From contig JAVMKO010000003.1 in the NCBI GenBank assembly GCA_032164245.1, positions 9,124,651 to 9,188,650 on the forward strand: DNA of 64,000 nucleotides. Direction: 5' to 3'. The DNA is from Sternotherus odoratus (lineage: Eukaryota > Chordata > Testudines > Kinosternidae). Below, one piece after another: positions 11,506-24,414 of the stretch; position 1 is the stretch's first letter, and the number at the start of each line of letters is the position of its first letter. The notes below the pieces were generated by a model that ran no database searches, was not told the origin of the DNA, and saw only the letters and a program-made list of their open reading frames with translations. The position numbers and the translations under genes are program-made.

Positions 11506-12660
11506 CATAGAATCATAGAAATGTAGGGCTGGAAGAGACTTCAAGAAGTCATCAAGTCCAGCCTCCTGCGCTGTAGCAGGACCAAGTAAACCTAGATCAT
11601 CTCTGACAACTATTTGTCCAACCTCTTTTTAAAATCCTTCCATGATGAGGAGTCCCTTGGAAGCCTATTCCAGAGCCCAGCTACCATTAAGACCATTATT
11701 TGCTGTCCTACTTTCAGTGGACACTGAGAACAGTTGGTCCCCACACTTTTTATAACAGCCCTTAACACATTTGAAGACTTGTTATCAGTCTTTCCAAAAG
11801 ACAAAACATGCCCAGGTTTTTTTTTAACCTTTCCTTACGGGTGAGGTTTTCTAAACCTTCTAGCATTTGTTGCTTTTCTCTGGACTCTCTCTAAAGTGTG
11901 GTGCCCAGAATTGGACACAGTACTCCAGTTGAGGCCCCTACAGTTCCAAGTAGAGCAGGATAATTACCTCCTGCGTCTTCCATGCAATATTCAAGAATAA
12001 TATTAACCTTTTTTTCACAACTGCATCACACTGTTGACTCATATTCAATTTATGATCAATTCTAATCCCCAGTTCCTTTTCAGCAGTACTACTGCCTAGC
12101 CAGTTATTCCCCATTTTATAGTTGTACATTTGTTTTTTTCCTTCCTAAGAGAAATACTTTACCCTGGTCTTTATCGACTTTCCTCTTGTTGATTTGAGAT
12201 CATTTCACCAATTTGTGAAGGTTGCATTGAATTCTAAGCTCCAGAATGCTAGTAACCCCTCCCACCTTGGAGTCTTCTGCACATTGTATAAGAATTCTAT
12301 TTACTCCATTCTCTAGGTCAGGGGTTCTCAAACTGGGGGTCATGACCCTTTAGGGGATCATGACCTTATTATGTGGAGGGTCGAGAGCTGTCAGCCTCCA
12401 CCCCCAAACCTCACTTCACCTCCAGCATTTATAATAGTGTTAAATATATAAAAAATGTGTTTTTAATTTATAAGGGGGGTCACACTCAGGCTTGCTGTGT
12501 TAAAGGGGTCACCAGTACTAAAGTTTGAGAACCACTGCTCTAGGTTATTAATGAAAATATTGAACTCAACTGGACCAAGGACTGATCTCTGTGGGACCCT
12601 ACAAAAATATGCCTTTGCAATCTAACAGTGAATTATTGAGAACTACAGTCTTTCAACCCA
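11506..12660 (-). repeat. CR1 LINE, antisense, interrupted by a hAT element
   Basis: The segment begins with agaatcatagaaatgtaggg and the CR1 3' end. It continues through tccaacctctttttaaaatc, tactccagttgaggccccta and ttgtgaaggttgcattgaat. It resumes after the hAT insertion with taatgaaaatattgaactca and caaggactgatctctgtggg. It is degraded by many substitutions. Confidence 0.85.
12319..12537. mobile_element. Nonautonomous hAT element, 219 bp, perfect 8-bp duplication
   Basis: The termini are caggggttctcaaactg and agtttgagaaccactg, which are inverted repeats. The flanking 8 bp are ctctaggt at 12311-12318 and ctctaggt at 12538-12545, identical. It is inserted in the CR1 and is younger than it. 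Confidence 0.93.
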
Positions 12661-12764
12661 TTGTTCCCCCATCTTTATTTTGTTAACACCTAGAGTTATA
12701 GTAAATACAAAAATATCCCCCCAAACTAAGAGTCTCTTGAAGGTTTATTCATTCTTGGGCATCT

Positions 12765-12940
12765 CTGACTATCGGGGATTAGATGGAAACTTTGCCTGGA
12801 GGCACGTTAGTACAGAACTGTGCACTAGGGGGTGTCTTGCACCTGCCTCTGAAGTAGCTGGTGCAAGCCACTGTCAGGTACAGGAGGCTAGAACAGATCG
12901 CCAGGGATCTGATCCAGTCTGGCAATGCCTGTGTTTAACA
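12765..12940 (+). repeat. CR1 LINE 3' region fragment
   Basis: The words tgcacctgcctctgaagtag, tggtgcaagccactgtcagg and aggctagaacagatcgccag are typical of a CR1 3' region in sense orientation. Confidence 0.7.
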
Positions 12941-15489
12941 ACCAGAGTACAGGTGTGAAACTGAACCTAGACCTGGCTGAGCTGGAGTCTTGAAGTTAAA
13001 TGTCCACTCAGTTGCAGCAAAGTCTGCCAAGGTGCTGAACTTTGGGCATTGCTTGGCATCTTGCAGGATCAAATCCTGGCAGTACATAACCCACTGTGTT
13101 GTGGCTATTGCTTCACTATGTCCGCAGGTGAAGCCAGAAACTCAGCTAGTGCAAATGGCTGTAACTTTAACTTCAACCTGTAGTTGTACTGTAGTTGTAC
13201 TGTAGTTGGCTGTAACTTCAACCAAAAACCTCAGTGTAGGCCTGGTTTGACATAAGTATCTTGCCTCATTTCTTAGTGGGCATAATTGGGAAGGCGAATG
13301 AAAGGTAAGTTGTAAATAGGGGGCTTGACAAATAGTATACTGGAGTCAGGGTGTCTGTGCGAGCTAAGATAAAGCAACAGCAGTGCCCTGATGCCAGGGA
13401 CTATGGACAAGGTAAACTTGGAGTGTGAAGATCAGGTTCCATGTGAACAGCACAGGGACAGAGCATTTTGTACCGGGATTGGTTCCTGCAGAGTGACCAA
13501 GCCATTCCAGAACTGTGTGATTTCATGGGCAGCAAATGCAATGTGAGGTGTAAATGTGTATCCAGGAAGGGGTTGTCTGTGTAACTTTGGATGTGTGGAA
13601 TGCCCTATATCCTCTCTTACGCCAGGGTCAAACAGAGTATTTTGGATCCCAGAGAACCGGGTGAAGTGTTCTCTCAGAATTGGACAAGGTGTTCTGGATA
13701 AGCCGAGTGGAGGGAATCCCAGCGCTCAGGAACAACTTATCAAAAGATATCATGGGGGAAACTTGAGGACAAATGGACCTTGTTTTTGAAAGCCTCCAAC
13801 CCCCGTACAATGGATGGTTACTCCACTTTCCCATTGCAGGCTGGGGTGTTTTCAGACTAAACAAATCCAATTTCGCCATCAGTTAGGGAGGTGCCTCGTG
13901 CAACATAGTTAATAAATAAAAAGTAAGAAAAATGAAAATCCAGCCTCACCACTATTAACAAAAGACCTCTCCAAAGCTATTCTTTTGCTCTGGGCTTTTA
14001 CAATAATAAACTGAACAAAATACATTAGAGAATGAGCTACTTCTAACCACTTCATATTTCATTTTGCCTCTTGCTTCTCTATTTATTTCATGTCTTTCCT
14101 AATTACTTCTCAATTGTAGAAAGACATTAGGCACAACATGTTTTAAATATATTCTTCCTAGCCAAAATAACTTTGAGTTGTCTGAAATTTCAAGCTTCCC
14201 ACAAGTAAGCCCAGAATAAAATTAAAAGGGAGTGTGAGCTAGTAGTTAGAGCAAAGGAGTTGAGATTCTTTGGTTATTTCCCCTCCTCTTCTGCAAACTT
14301 TCTGTGTGACTCACCTGTCTGTCCCTCACATTAATTGGGTACCATAATCCAGATACATGTTGTCATATGCTTTGATTATATGCCTGCGATAACTGGGGAC
14401 TAGATTTGATGGCCCAGGAGTATAGTATTAGTCTAAAATTAATTAACATATGTACCGTTCTTTGAAGATGTAAAGTGATGTCTTATTATGTTGCTTGCTT
14501 CAAACAACTGAAAAGGTCAATCCTTCTCCAATGGAGTCATTCAGGACTTCAACAGGAGAAGGATCAACCCTAGCTTAGTCCCATTATCTAAGCAAATTAT
14601 TATATCTGCTATGTGCGGTAGTGATGCTTTAAGTTATTTAGGCCCCGATCCAGCAAACAGACAGTCATGTGCATCAAGTTATGTGCATAATAGTCTGCTG
14701 GATTGTGACCCTGGTTTGAACAAGTTCAGCCTTGAAGGACTTCACTGGGCTTACACCAGAATTGAATTTTGGTCCTGAAATATCTAGCAGGACCTAAAAA
14801 AGTGGATGTGTTGTGAATTTTGTATATACTGATCTTTTAGGAAGATGCTTGCTGAACATTAAACGGACCCTTAGATTTCCCAGGAGCTGCTGCTCAGATC
14901 CAGCATTTTTCTCTCTCTAATGCATGCAAAGTTTCTAAAGGTTAGATGCAGGTGCGCAGTAGTTACCCAGATATAGCCTTCTTACTGAATACTCTCTTTG
15001 GTTTTCATTTGATTTTTCTCCAGATATGCTGAATTGCATTTTTGCCCAAGTTGTAATTTTCGGTCCGTAGTTCTCACCTCCACAAGGGCTGTCTCTCTTG
15101 TGTTAGTTCTCCTTTCCCACAAATGTTTGCGCCACATCCCAATTTCATGCCATCTGCAGATTTCACTCGCATGGCTGGTTTTTATTCCCTCCCAACTCCA
15201 ATTTGATCATTAATGAAGATGTTAAATAACCTGGACACGGCATCACACAGACATCCTTACTATGAGGTGGGGAGGTCACTGATTTAGAGCTGGTGTCAGA
15301 TTCGGAAGTGACGGTCACTGGCGACTAAAGTCCTTGATCGGGCCATAGGAAAGGCTTCTTGTGCTGCCCTGCCTAGGGGCCTCCGTCTCATTCTGGAGGG
15401 GTTACATTTAGTTGTTCTCATTCCTCTCCTGTCCTCTGCTTCTTTAATAGGACTTTTTATAAAGGGCTCCGTTGTGCCTAGATATGTGA
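12941..15489. other. Mostly unassigned stretch with short repeat fragments
   Basis: The text ctgtgtgactcacctgtctg near 14300 resembles a MIR core, and 14641-14775 carries a degraded palindromic repeat (ggccccgatccagcaaacag). No exon is recognised. Confidence 0.4.
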
Positions 15490-15660
15490 TGAATCAGAGA
15501 GGTAGCCGTGTTAGTCTGGAATTGCAGAAGTTACAAAGAGTCCTGTGGCACCTTAAAGACTAACTAAAGTATTGAAGCATAAGCTTTCGTGGGCCAATAC
15601 CCACTCCGTCGGATGCATGCAGTGGAAGTATCCAGGGGCAGTATTTGTAATGTTCACTTT
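15490..15660 (+). repeat. Dispersed turtle repeat, second subfamily
   Basis: It reads gtagccgtgttagtctggaa, gtcctgtggcaccttaaaga, ataagctttcgtgggccaat and cccactccgtcggatgcatg. It shares the core of the 5268 copy but has a different 5' linker (gaattgcagaagttacaaag). Confidence 0.75.
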
Positions 15661-18442
15661 TAGATGATGCTCAGTGTTGGGGAAGATGCAGAGCTTTAGT
15701 GCCCCATAGGGACCCTTGGGAGTTACACTGAATCCAGAAGTGTCCAGGCATTCAGATGAAACTAACCTTCTCCTCTCTGGCCCCAGCTCCACCAATAGGT
15801 GTGGAAGTGTTGGGAGCATGACCTCGCCTCCTGCCTGTCCTTTTGTGTTCCTTTTTGTGTGACTGTCTCCTAGAGGGCACTAGAAGGAAGCAGACCTTGT
15901 ACTAAGTGTGTGGTCAGCAGCTGTGGTCACCCGCTGCCCGGAGTGCACTAGAACAGGACCATCTTTGCTCTTTCTCCTCCTTGCATATTGATGGAGACAT
16001 TGGTCACCATCTGGCCCAAAGGCCCTGATCACTGTTAATTGTGGTAGTAGGGCTCAGTGACGGGGACACCTCTCTACTGGGAAGTGACTCAATTCCCCTC
16101 TACAACTTATCTGATGCAGGCCACTGAACGTTTATCAGAGAGTCGCTAGTTGGCCTAGATGTGAGAGACTGTTCCCATATCCCATTTCTATTCCCCTGAG
16201 ATGCCCACTCCCTACTGCAGCCACCCTTAACACTTCTCAGAAGTAGAGAGGACATTTGTGTCAATCAGTACACAAGAACCATCAGAAATATTGCTAGTGA
16301 CAAGTTCATGAGAATGTGGTTAGTTTTGCACTGATGTAAAGAGCTGCCTAGTTTGGTTTTGGCTCTGTCCCAAAGTTTGCCAATGGGAAGCAGGATTTGG
16401 ATCTAGGATTTTGGTTCAGTCCATTGCAGCAGTAGTGACCAGTGGCAAAGTCTGGTTCCAGGACTGAACTTTTCCAGCAGCTGAAGGTCTTCAGAGTCAG
16501 GGGGGTTGGTTGAGACCCAGCGTTAGCTGAAATTATTTGGACTGGAGGATTCAGACGTGGAGTTAGACACCCGGCTAGAACTGAGCAGTGAGAGTTGCTC
16601 TTATTTTCCAGTTGAACATGCTCTTTGCTTCTTTCCTACCGACTTTCCCTACCACACAAAGAATGTAATTAAATTATATCAGGAGTGTCCCAAGACCACT
16701 ATTTCCTGCTGGAATTACAGGTGCTGGGAGTGAGACTGCACCACTTGGCTTGAGGTGGCTTGCATCTTATATAGGGTTTCCAGTTTGGTTCAATGGCTCT
16801 CAGCACCCCCACTGTACAAATTGTTCCAGACCCCCTGTGTCCTCCAATACCAGTAGCATCATTTACCTCTATAGTTCTACAGATTTAGCTATCGACCTAC
16901 TAGGTTCTTGTACAGTGTCCTTTGTATCTGAATTTGATCCAGGCTCAGGTTCCACCTCCTCTCTGTAATAAAGGGGTGTTCAGAGCCTGTGTTTTGGTTC
17001 AGGCCCACTTCTAATTATGAGACTTAAGATCCCCGCTCCCCTTTGCTCTAAAGGTCAATAGCATCGAGACATCATTTCACGCTGCCTGCACTTGTAATGA
17101 TTGAAACCCTCTTAGATCCCAACTGCACTCCAGATTCACGTGGAGTAGCATTTATAGGAATCATCCCATTGATTTCACCAGGACTACTCATGTGAGTGAG
17201 TGCCACTCAACATGAGAAAGAGTTGCACCACTGGGTCCTTAATTGGTGGGACTACATCTTTAAAGTCGCAGTGCTCTGTATAACTCCATTATGCAAGGGA
17301 AAAGGAAGTGAAACGAGGCAGCTGGCGAGAGAACGTCTGAGATGTCTATTCAGCATGGACAAATCTCACAATTTTTGGTGTGTTTCTTAAAGCCCCAGTG
17401 CCTGGCGGCATGCCATTGGAGAATCTCAGCTTTCCTTGTGCTGTCTGATGACAGAGAAAAGCTTGAAAACATGACCTGAGTGTAACCTCCGGCGTCAAAA
17501 ATCAGAAGACAAATCAAACAGCGCACTTATTTATTTTATTGTGTTGTTAAATCCCTTATAGTTAAGCCAGGCTTATGATTTGTGGGGGGTGGACTCATGA
17601 TTTTTAGACACTTGAGGTTGCCAGTGCTGGTGACTTCTGTTACCAGTAGGGCAGGGCCCTGTTAAGATTTAGATGTAAATAACATCTCCCGGTTCACCCT
17701 GAAAATCCCTAGCATCCTTCGCACCAGGGCACCAGAGAATAGGTGCCTCCCCCCTAGCTCCGCCCCAGGCCCTGCCCCACCTCACCCCATCCCCTTCCCA
17801 TAATCCCTATGCACACCCTGCCTCTTCCCACCCCCCACACCACCTCTTCCTGCTCCCACTCCAACCCTGACCTGCCTCTTTCCACCCCCATTCCACCCCC
17901 TCTCCCAAGTACGCCTGCCCTCGCTCCTTCCCTCCCCCACCCAGCACCTCCTGCACACTGTGGAAGAGCTTATCCGTGGTGGGTGGGAGGTGCTGGGAGG
18001 AAGGGGGAGGTGCTGATGGAGGGCTGCTTGGGGGTGCTCAGTACCCACCATTTTTTTTCTATGCATGCTCCAGCCCCAGCTTGCTGTCAAACCCTGTCTC
18101 CTGCATCCCAGCAGAGAAATGTCTCTGTGCTGCCTGGAGATCACCCTCATCATGACTACCTAGGGGAGTCTGGACACCCGGTAAACAGGGCTGGCTGGAC
18201 ATGAGCTTTTATGGCTGCACTCTTGAGAGGTCAGATGGGACAACAAGGGCTCTGCTCAGGGTGACCCAACCATGAACACCCTATAAAGATCAAACCTGAC
18301 TGTTCAGCCAGCCTCTACTGCACAATATGGGAGTTGGGTATGCGGAGCAGCCTGCTCTTCACTGGGGAGGGCATGTGGGGGTGTACAGAAGGGAAAGCAT
18401 TTCTGTCTGTCACTGCACCATGAGGACAATGTAGTACAGAAA
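15661..18442. other. Unassigned stretch with a C-rich tract
   Basis: No exon is recognised. 17740-18050 is strongly C-rich on the + strand and gives spurious open frames. 17080-17215 resembles degraded short palindromic repeats. Confidence 0.4.
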
Positions 18443-18535
18443 TACTGCACCCGATGAAGTGGGTATTAGCCCACGAAAGCTTATGCTCTAGTACTTCAAT
18501 TAGTCTTTAAGGTGCCACAGGACTCTTTGTCACTT
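18443..18535 (-). repeat. Dispersed turtle repeat, second subfamily, antisense
   Basis: The text cccgatgaagtgggtattag, cccacgaaagcttatgctct and tagtctttaaggtgccacag identifies the family. Confidence 0.75.
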
Positions 18536-20329
18536 AACCAATATTTGGTTATTGAAAAATCTTTGGTTTTCTAAACACAAAAAGAGGTGGTGGGAAATTT
18601 TTGAAAACAAAAATTATTTTCAAAATGTCTCACAGAAACAATTGGCCTTTCCCAGCCAGCTCTAACCTGGACATCCCCAAAGACTGCAGGTGTTTGTATT
18701 AAAGGTTTTGCTTGTATTTCATCTTTAGTATTAAAACCCTTTTCTGGGAAATTCACTCTTCACTGGAGTTAGTTCCCATGATCAAGAAACTCTTCTCATT
18801 AGAAAGCAGTAATAATAATCAAGTGGAATGATCCCCCCAATTTTAGTTTGGAGTGATCACTTTATTCCCAAACTTTATTTTTGCAAAAGAAAAGGACAAT
18901 TTATCTTTGCAAGAACTGCAGGCTAAGCAGGGAGAGAGAAGCTGAGAACCTTTCAGTTCATAATAAAAGCTGGCAACACTAGTCTTAATAGAGTTCAAGT
19001 TTATTTGACTAATACTTTCACCACTTGTCAGAGAACATAGTTTTGTTTGTGGTAAGAAAACAAGCCCTTTCCTCACTCATTTCTCCAGTGAGCAGTACAG
19101 GCACTTGTGGTGAGCACACATTACAACTAACTGTTATGATGTTTGCTGTCAAACTCATTTATTTATGCAACTGCTGTGGAAAGGCCTGAGGCCTATAAGC
19201 AGCCATGAAAGATTTCAGAGTCCTGGTGTGGGGTCATGAAAGGGAAAGGGGCGGGCGGGGGGGGGGGGGGAAGGAGTCCCCACTCCTTGTGAGAAAGGAA
19301 CTGACACAGGAAATGGTCACATATGGTACAGATTTATTGTGTCCGGGACTTCCCATTCAAATCTCATTATATCCACCGCTCAGAGCAGTGCATGGCACAA
19401 CTGCATTCATTTTGAGGTCTGGCATCTGATGAAATTAACACTCCGCTTTCCAACAGAGGTGATGGGTTTATCATTCCTTGGCGAGAGAGCCAGATATTGG
19501 AATGCATTTATAAAGAATGTTGTTTGCTGCCCCTTGCCTTTAAATTAAGTCATGGGTATCTGTTTGTCTAACGCTCCGTAGACAAGGTTACTGGTGAGGA
19601 GGAGGGGGAAAAAAAAATCCGTCTGGGCTTTAAATACAGCTAAAGAGAAAGAAGGAATAACTTGAGGGGAGACCCAAGTGGGAAACGGTGCTGGTAGTGA
19701 CAAGGGGAATGCACTGTTCTTTTCACTGAAAGGTTGTTTTTCGAAGGTAGGATAGTTTAGGCAGCAAGATGGTTCTGCTTGAATTTTTCCCTCTTTAGCA
19801 TCTTTCTGAGGGTAAAATTTCCCCCCTCCCCACAGAATGCCCAATTATTTGAGATTGATGTGGCAAAACAAGCAGGGATCGGGGAATGGAATACTTATTA
19901 TTGTATTACGGCAGCATCTAGGAAGTCCAGTCATGGACCACGACCCAGATGTGCTAGGGGTTGGACACACACAGAACAAAAAGGTAGTCCCTGTCCCAAA
20001 GAGATTATGATCTATTCTTCAAGCCCATGGGCTGGCCATGGAGGTGAAATGCAGCCCCTCTGTGCTGTTTCAATCTGGGGCATGAGGGAAGAGCCCTTTA
20101 GCATGAAGGAACAGCCGCAGGATTCTTGCAGTATTTCTTTGTTGTTTTGTAAACCCCATCTTCTGAAATTTGTTGAACGCCCAGACTCACCCTTCTCCCA
20201 GGCTTTCTGGGACAGTGCGAGTTAGGCAGGGTGTGATTAGGTCACAATGGGGAGCAATTTATTTATCTGAATGGGCTGCTGGGAACTAGGAGAATGCATA
20301 ATTTGTGGGCGGTTTATTGATAAAGTTTA
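18536..20329. other. Unassigned stretch with a MIR/L2-like fragment
   Basis: A G homopolymer of about 15 bp lies near 19256-19270. 19885-20010 resembles the widespread amniote repeat (cagatgtgctaggggttgga, tagtccctgtcccaaagaga). No exon is recognised. Confidence 0.45.
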
Positions 20330-20415
20330 TTGTTATCCTTAATGTATGTGTATTGCTTATCCTCTTTGTACAGCACCCAGCACAATGGGTTCAAGGACTC
20401 TAGGCGTTACTGCCA
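20330..20415 (+). repeat. 3' tail of a MIR-like element
   Basis: The words cctctttgtacagcacccag, cacaatgggttcaaggactc and taggcgttactgccaaacat match the tail of a common reptile SINE. A relative lies at about 55780-55870. Confidence 0.55.
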
Positions 20416-20571
20416 AACATAATAATATAAATAATGCAAATAATAATGCAAAACATAAATAAGCATGTGTGCGTCTAGATCATTGCATGCACCTATTTAA
20501 AAACAAAATATATAGTATTAACAGACCAAAGCAATTATTATATTTGTATTCATTAATTCACTAGAGAGGAA

Positions 20572-20810
20572 GGGTGGTCCAGTGGTAAGGACTTTAGGCT
20601 AGGTCTTGGGAAACTAGGCTCCCCTCCCCTCTCTGCCACAGACTTTCTGTGTGATCTTGGGCAAGTTAATCTCTGAGAAATGGGGATAAACAGAACTTCC
20701 TGACCTCACAGGGGTGTAGTGAGGATAAATCAATTAAAGACTGTGAGCTGATCAGATACTGTGGTGCTGGGAGCTACATAAATACCGTAGATAGTATATA
20801 AATACTTGTA
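20572..20810 (+). repeat. MIR-like CORE-SINE
   Basis: It contains gtggtccagtggtaaggact, tctgtgtgatcttgggcaag, ggggataaacagaacttcct and gtgtagtgaggataaatcaa in MIR order. Confidence 0.75.
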
Positions 20811-22204
20811 CTCGTGTTAATATATAATTGTGTGTGTGCGTGCAAAACTGTGTGTATTACATGCATTCGCTCATGCTAACATGCTCAATTATGCATTCAT
20901 ATACTTGCACAATCATTTAGGCACTCTAATATATTCAAATACAGGCACACACAAGTTCACATCTGCTTATGCACACACAGACTCCCATGCGCACACACAC
21001 ACATAGTGGGATTCTCAAAAAGGGCTCAGCATTGGCCTAACTTGTGCCTCCATTGAAGCCAATGGGATTAGTCCCATGAGTAAAGTCACCCTGCCTGGGT
21101 ATGTATTTGCAAGATCCGTGGCCATTAGCTTCAGCAGGGCTCTGGATAGGCATAAGAATCTGCCTGTGTGGCTCCGAATAAAGGATCAGTACCTACATTT
21201 GTAAATTATTTATAGTGAAAATTCAGAATGAAGAAAAGGAGGTTATCAAAGATGGTTCTATACAACAAAAATTAATAACTCCCCTGCCATTCATTTCACT
21301 TCCCTGTCCTGTTACATTTCTATTGTCCTGAATTTGGGCCTTTTGTCTCAAAATTGGACATCAGCAGGTCAAAAGAGGGCAGCTAGTCTAGAGAAATATT
21401 TCCTCTTTGCTAGGCTACCCAAGGCTAGAGTCTCGTAGCATCAATCCCATCCCCCCCTCGTTTTTATATTTGCATAGCCATAATTGCAGTTAAATTAGAA
21501 AATAATAAGGAGTAAATAGAGATAAGTTTGCAAGAGTTTTATTTTATTTTGATTAAAAAAAACCCCTTTTTTGTTTTGGTCAAAAATCTTCTATATTTTC
21601 CTTGTACTATAAATTGTGAAATATATCACAAAACAGGTAAAACTTCTTGAAGGAAATGGTGGTGTTAACCCAAAGGGAAAAATCATCAATGTTGTTGCAT
21701 TTCATCCATTTTAAATATATATATTTTTTCATATTTTATTTGTTCGGCACTGGGAGATGGAGCAAGGACAGGAGACCTCCAAAGGACTCAATGTGCCTTC
21801 AAGTAAAAATGTCTATTTTAAAAATACTCCTTTTAAAAAAAGATAAAAAAAATACTTGTCTCCTGAATTCATTTTTCTAAATAACGGATATGAGATGTTG
21901 GGGTTTTTTTCTTCCCTAAGCAAAGAGAACCCCCTCGGCATGATTTTTCTTTTCAAATGTGAAATGAGGTGGAAAAATCCTCATTTCACGACAGGAAGGA
22001 CAAATATTGACACCAAGTTAATATTTGTCAGTAGCCTTGGGAGCAACCTGAGTGTTTTAAAAAACAAACAAAATAAATAAATTAAAATAATCAATGTGTT
22101 TCGATGGCTTGTGAATCTGCAGAAGGGGAATCTGCTGCCTGAGTATAAATAAAGTAAATAGATAGGGCATCGTAAGCACACGCCCCAATTTCTCTGTATT
22201 TCAC
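20811..22204. other. Unassigned AT-rich stretch
   Basis: A short degraded palindromic repeat at about 21008-21190 contains gccaatgggattagtcccat. Otherwise nothing is recognised. Confidence 0.4.
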
Positions 22205-22309
22205 ACATGCGCATAAACACACACGTCCACTGTCCATCTCTCTCTCTCGCACACAGACTTCTCTCTATATAACACATAGACACACACATACTTCTATCTG
22301 TCACTTTCT

Positions 22310-22352
<43 letters not shown>
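22205..22352. repeat. CA/CT microsatellite cluster
   Basis: Broken CACA and CTCT tracts end in a (TC)n-(AC)n run of about 45 bp at 22308-22352. Confidence 0.9.
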
Positions 22353-24414
22353 TTTATCTAATATCAGCCATTAAGAAGGAGGGCTTCTGGAATTTATCAC
22401 TGTTATTGTTCATCTCCAATGTAAATAGCACGTCAGCTCAATATTCACTGGTCACTCAGTATTTATTAAGGTCCTGTCCACTCTGGCCTTCTTTAGAAGA
22501 AAGCCCCAGGGCAGATTAGCTGCTGCCCTTGACACGCTGTGTCACTTATCTATTCGCATTGATTATGAGAGTCAGCTGTGACCAGGCCTCACTTTCCCCC
22601 TCTCCTTTCAGCCCCCTTTTTACAAGCACCCCTCCTTGGATTTTCATGAGGAAATAATCAGATTAGGCCTTCAGCCGGGAGTTCATATGGAGTTCTCTTT
22701 CTCCAATGTGCTACTAACTGAATCAACGTGTTTTGTGGTAAATTGTAAATGACATTATGATTACCAAGGCCAGCATGGGTTTCATTTAAAAGTGATCGAA
22801 ATTGCAGGCCACAGCAATTGTGACTGGCATATCAGGCCATTTGGATGAAAAGGAGGGAGGGTGTTTGGGGTGGGGGGAGCCAACTGAGATGCCACGAACC
22901 TGCTCGCAAAGGAAAGGAGCAGAGCAAAGAAAAAGTCCTGGGGATGACAAAATACAAGCAAGGCCTATTCGTAGACATGCGAAATGTCACCAGGGAGGAG
23001 GGGGATGACTCGGCCGTTTCCAGGAGAGTGAATGATGAGATCTGTCAGGATTTATGGGTTGCCCGCTATACATGCATGTTCCTTGTGCTCTGGGATAAAA
23101 AAAAATAATCCTTCTGTGCAGCTCTTCTGTTTCCGCAGTCTAAATGAAGCTGCTGGTTTCCCCTTCCCCCCCCCCCCCATATTATTGGTAAAGCTCCTGT
23201 GCTGGGGAACCTGGAAAAGAAGATGTTAGATGGGTATCTAAAAATAGCAGCTCCCATGCAGCGTGTCTGATTCTAATCTCACTTGCACCTTGTGTCCCGA
23301 CCACATTACGTCAAGGCTGATGTTTATGTAATTTCATCATTTTCCTCTGTGGCGTGCACCATGAGGGCCCAGTCTGGAAAAAACACTCCCGAGTCTGAGT
23401 AACCTTACCTGGGTCATGTCCCCTCGATTTATGTAAGGGTTTGCAGCATCAGGGCCTAAAGCAGCCACTAAACGAATCAGGGGTGGCTTTGACATGAAGA
23501 AATATGGTAATCCCACTTCATTAGCCTTCATGCTATCCTGCAGCAGGGAGTTCTGGAGTGCTACTGTTCGCACCACAAAGTGTCATTAAACCTGGCAGCA
23601 GGTGTCTCCTCCTTTTCATGCTGTGGTGGACGGCGAAGAGGAGCACTCTATTGGTTTCATTGTCCCATTCTTTGTGTACTCTAATGAAGAGCTTATTTAA
23701 GGCTAAGTTGCCCCGGTCTTTTCAGCCTCTTCTTTTATGCCTCTAACAATATATTTTTTTCTTAATAAAGTACCTTACTTCCCCCCAACTTTGCAATGTT
23801 GCTGAGAAGCCAGGAAACTGAACACAGTAGGCTAGATTGTAGCTCAGACAGCACATTCACATAGGGATATCAAGGGGAAGAAGACCCCCACCTTTATGCC
23901 CAGTGAAGGATACAGTGTTGAGTCCAGGTGTACTTCAGTAAGGGTCACTGCATACCCCATCTCCAGAGCACGTGGCAACACGCACAGCTATCTCGTGCAA
24001 GAACAGGGAGGAAGAGAGTAATAATTTACTGCAGTATCAAATTCCTACCTCTTTGTAGCAAAGGGGGAATAGGAACCACAGTTCCTTCCCTCAGATGCCC
24101 CCGGAATTGCACAGCAATGTTCTGCCCCTTACTATGGGTTACATTTGTGACACAATCCACCTCAGTTGAAAGGATTGCTGGGGAGGGGAGAGGAGAAAGC
24201 AAGGAGGTAATTCATGTCAAATGTAAAGGAGCTTCACAAAGAATACCAAATTCATGGCAGGTTTGCTCCCCTGCTATATGTTTAGAACCAGGGCACCTGA
24301 GAGAAGCAGCTCCTTGCCTCATCACACGTACCAATGCCACACGGAAAGGTGTACCAGCACAGTGTATAGAAATGGCAAATCAGCTCATCCCTTTGTTTAT
24401 TTGTTGTTAAACAG
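22353..24414. other. Repeat-poor intronic stretch before the large PKHD1 exon
   Basis: No repeat family is recognised except a C homopolymer near 23166-23178, and base composition is even. The preceding PKHD1 exon could lie here, but I could not identify it. This stretch is a candidate for conserved noncoding sequence. Confidence 0.35.
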
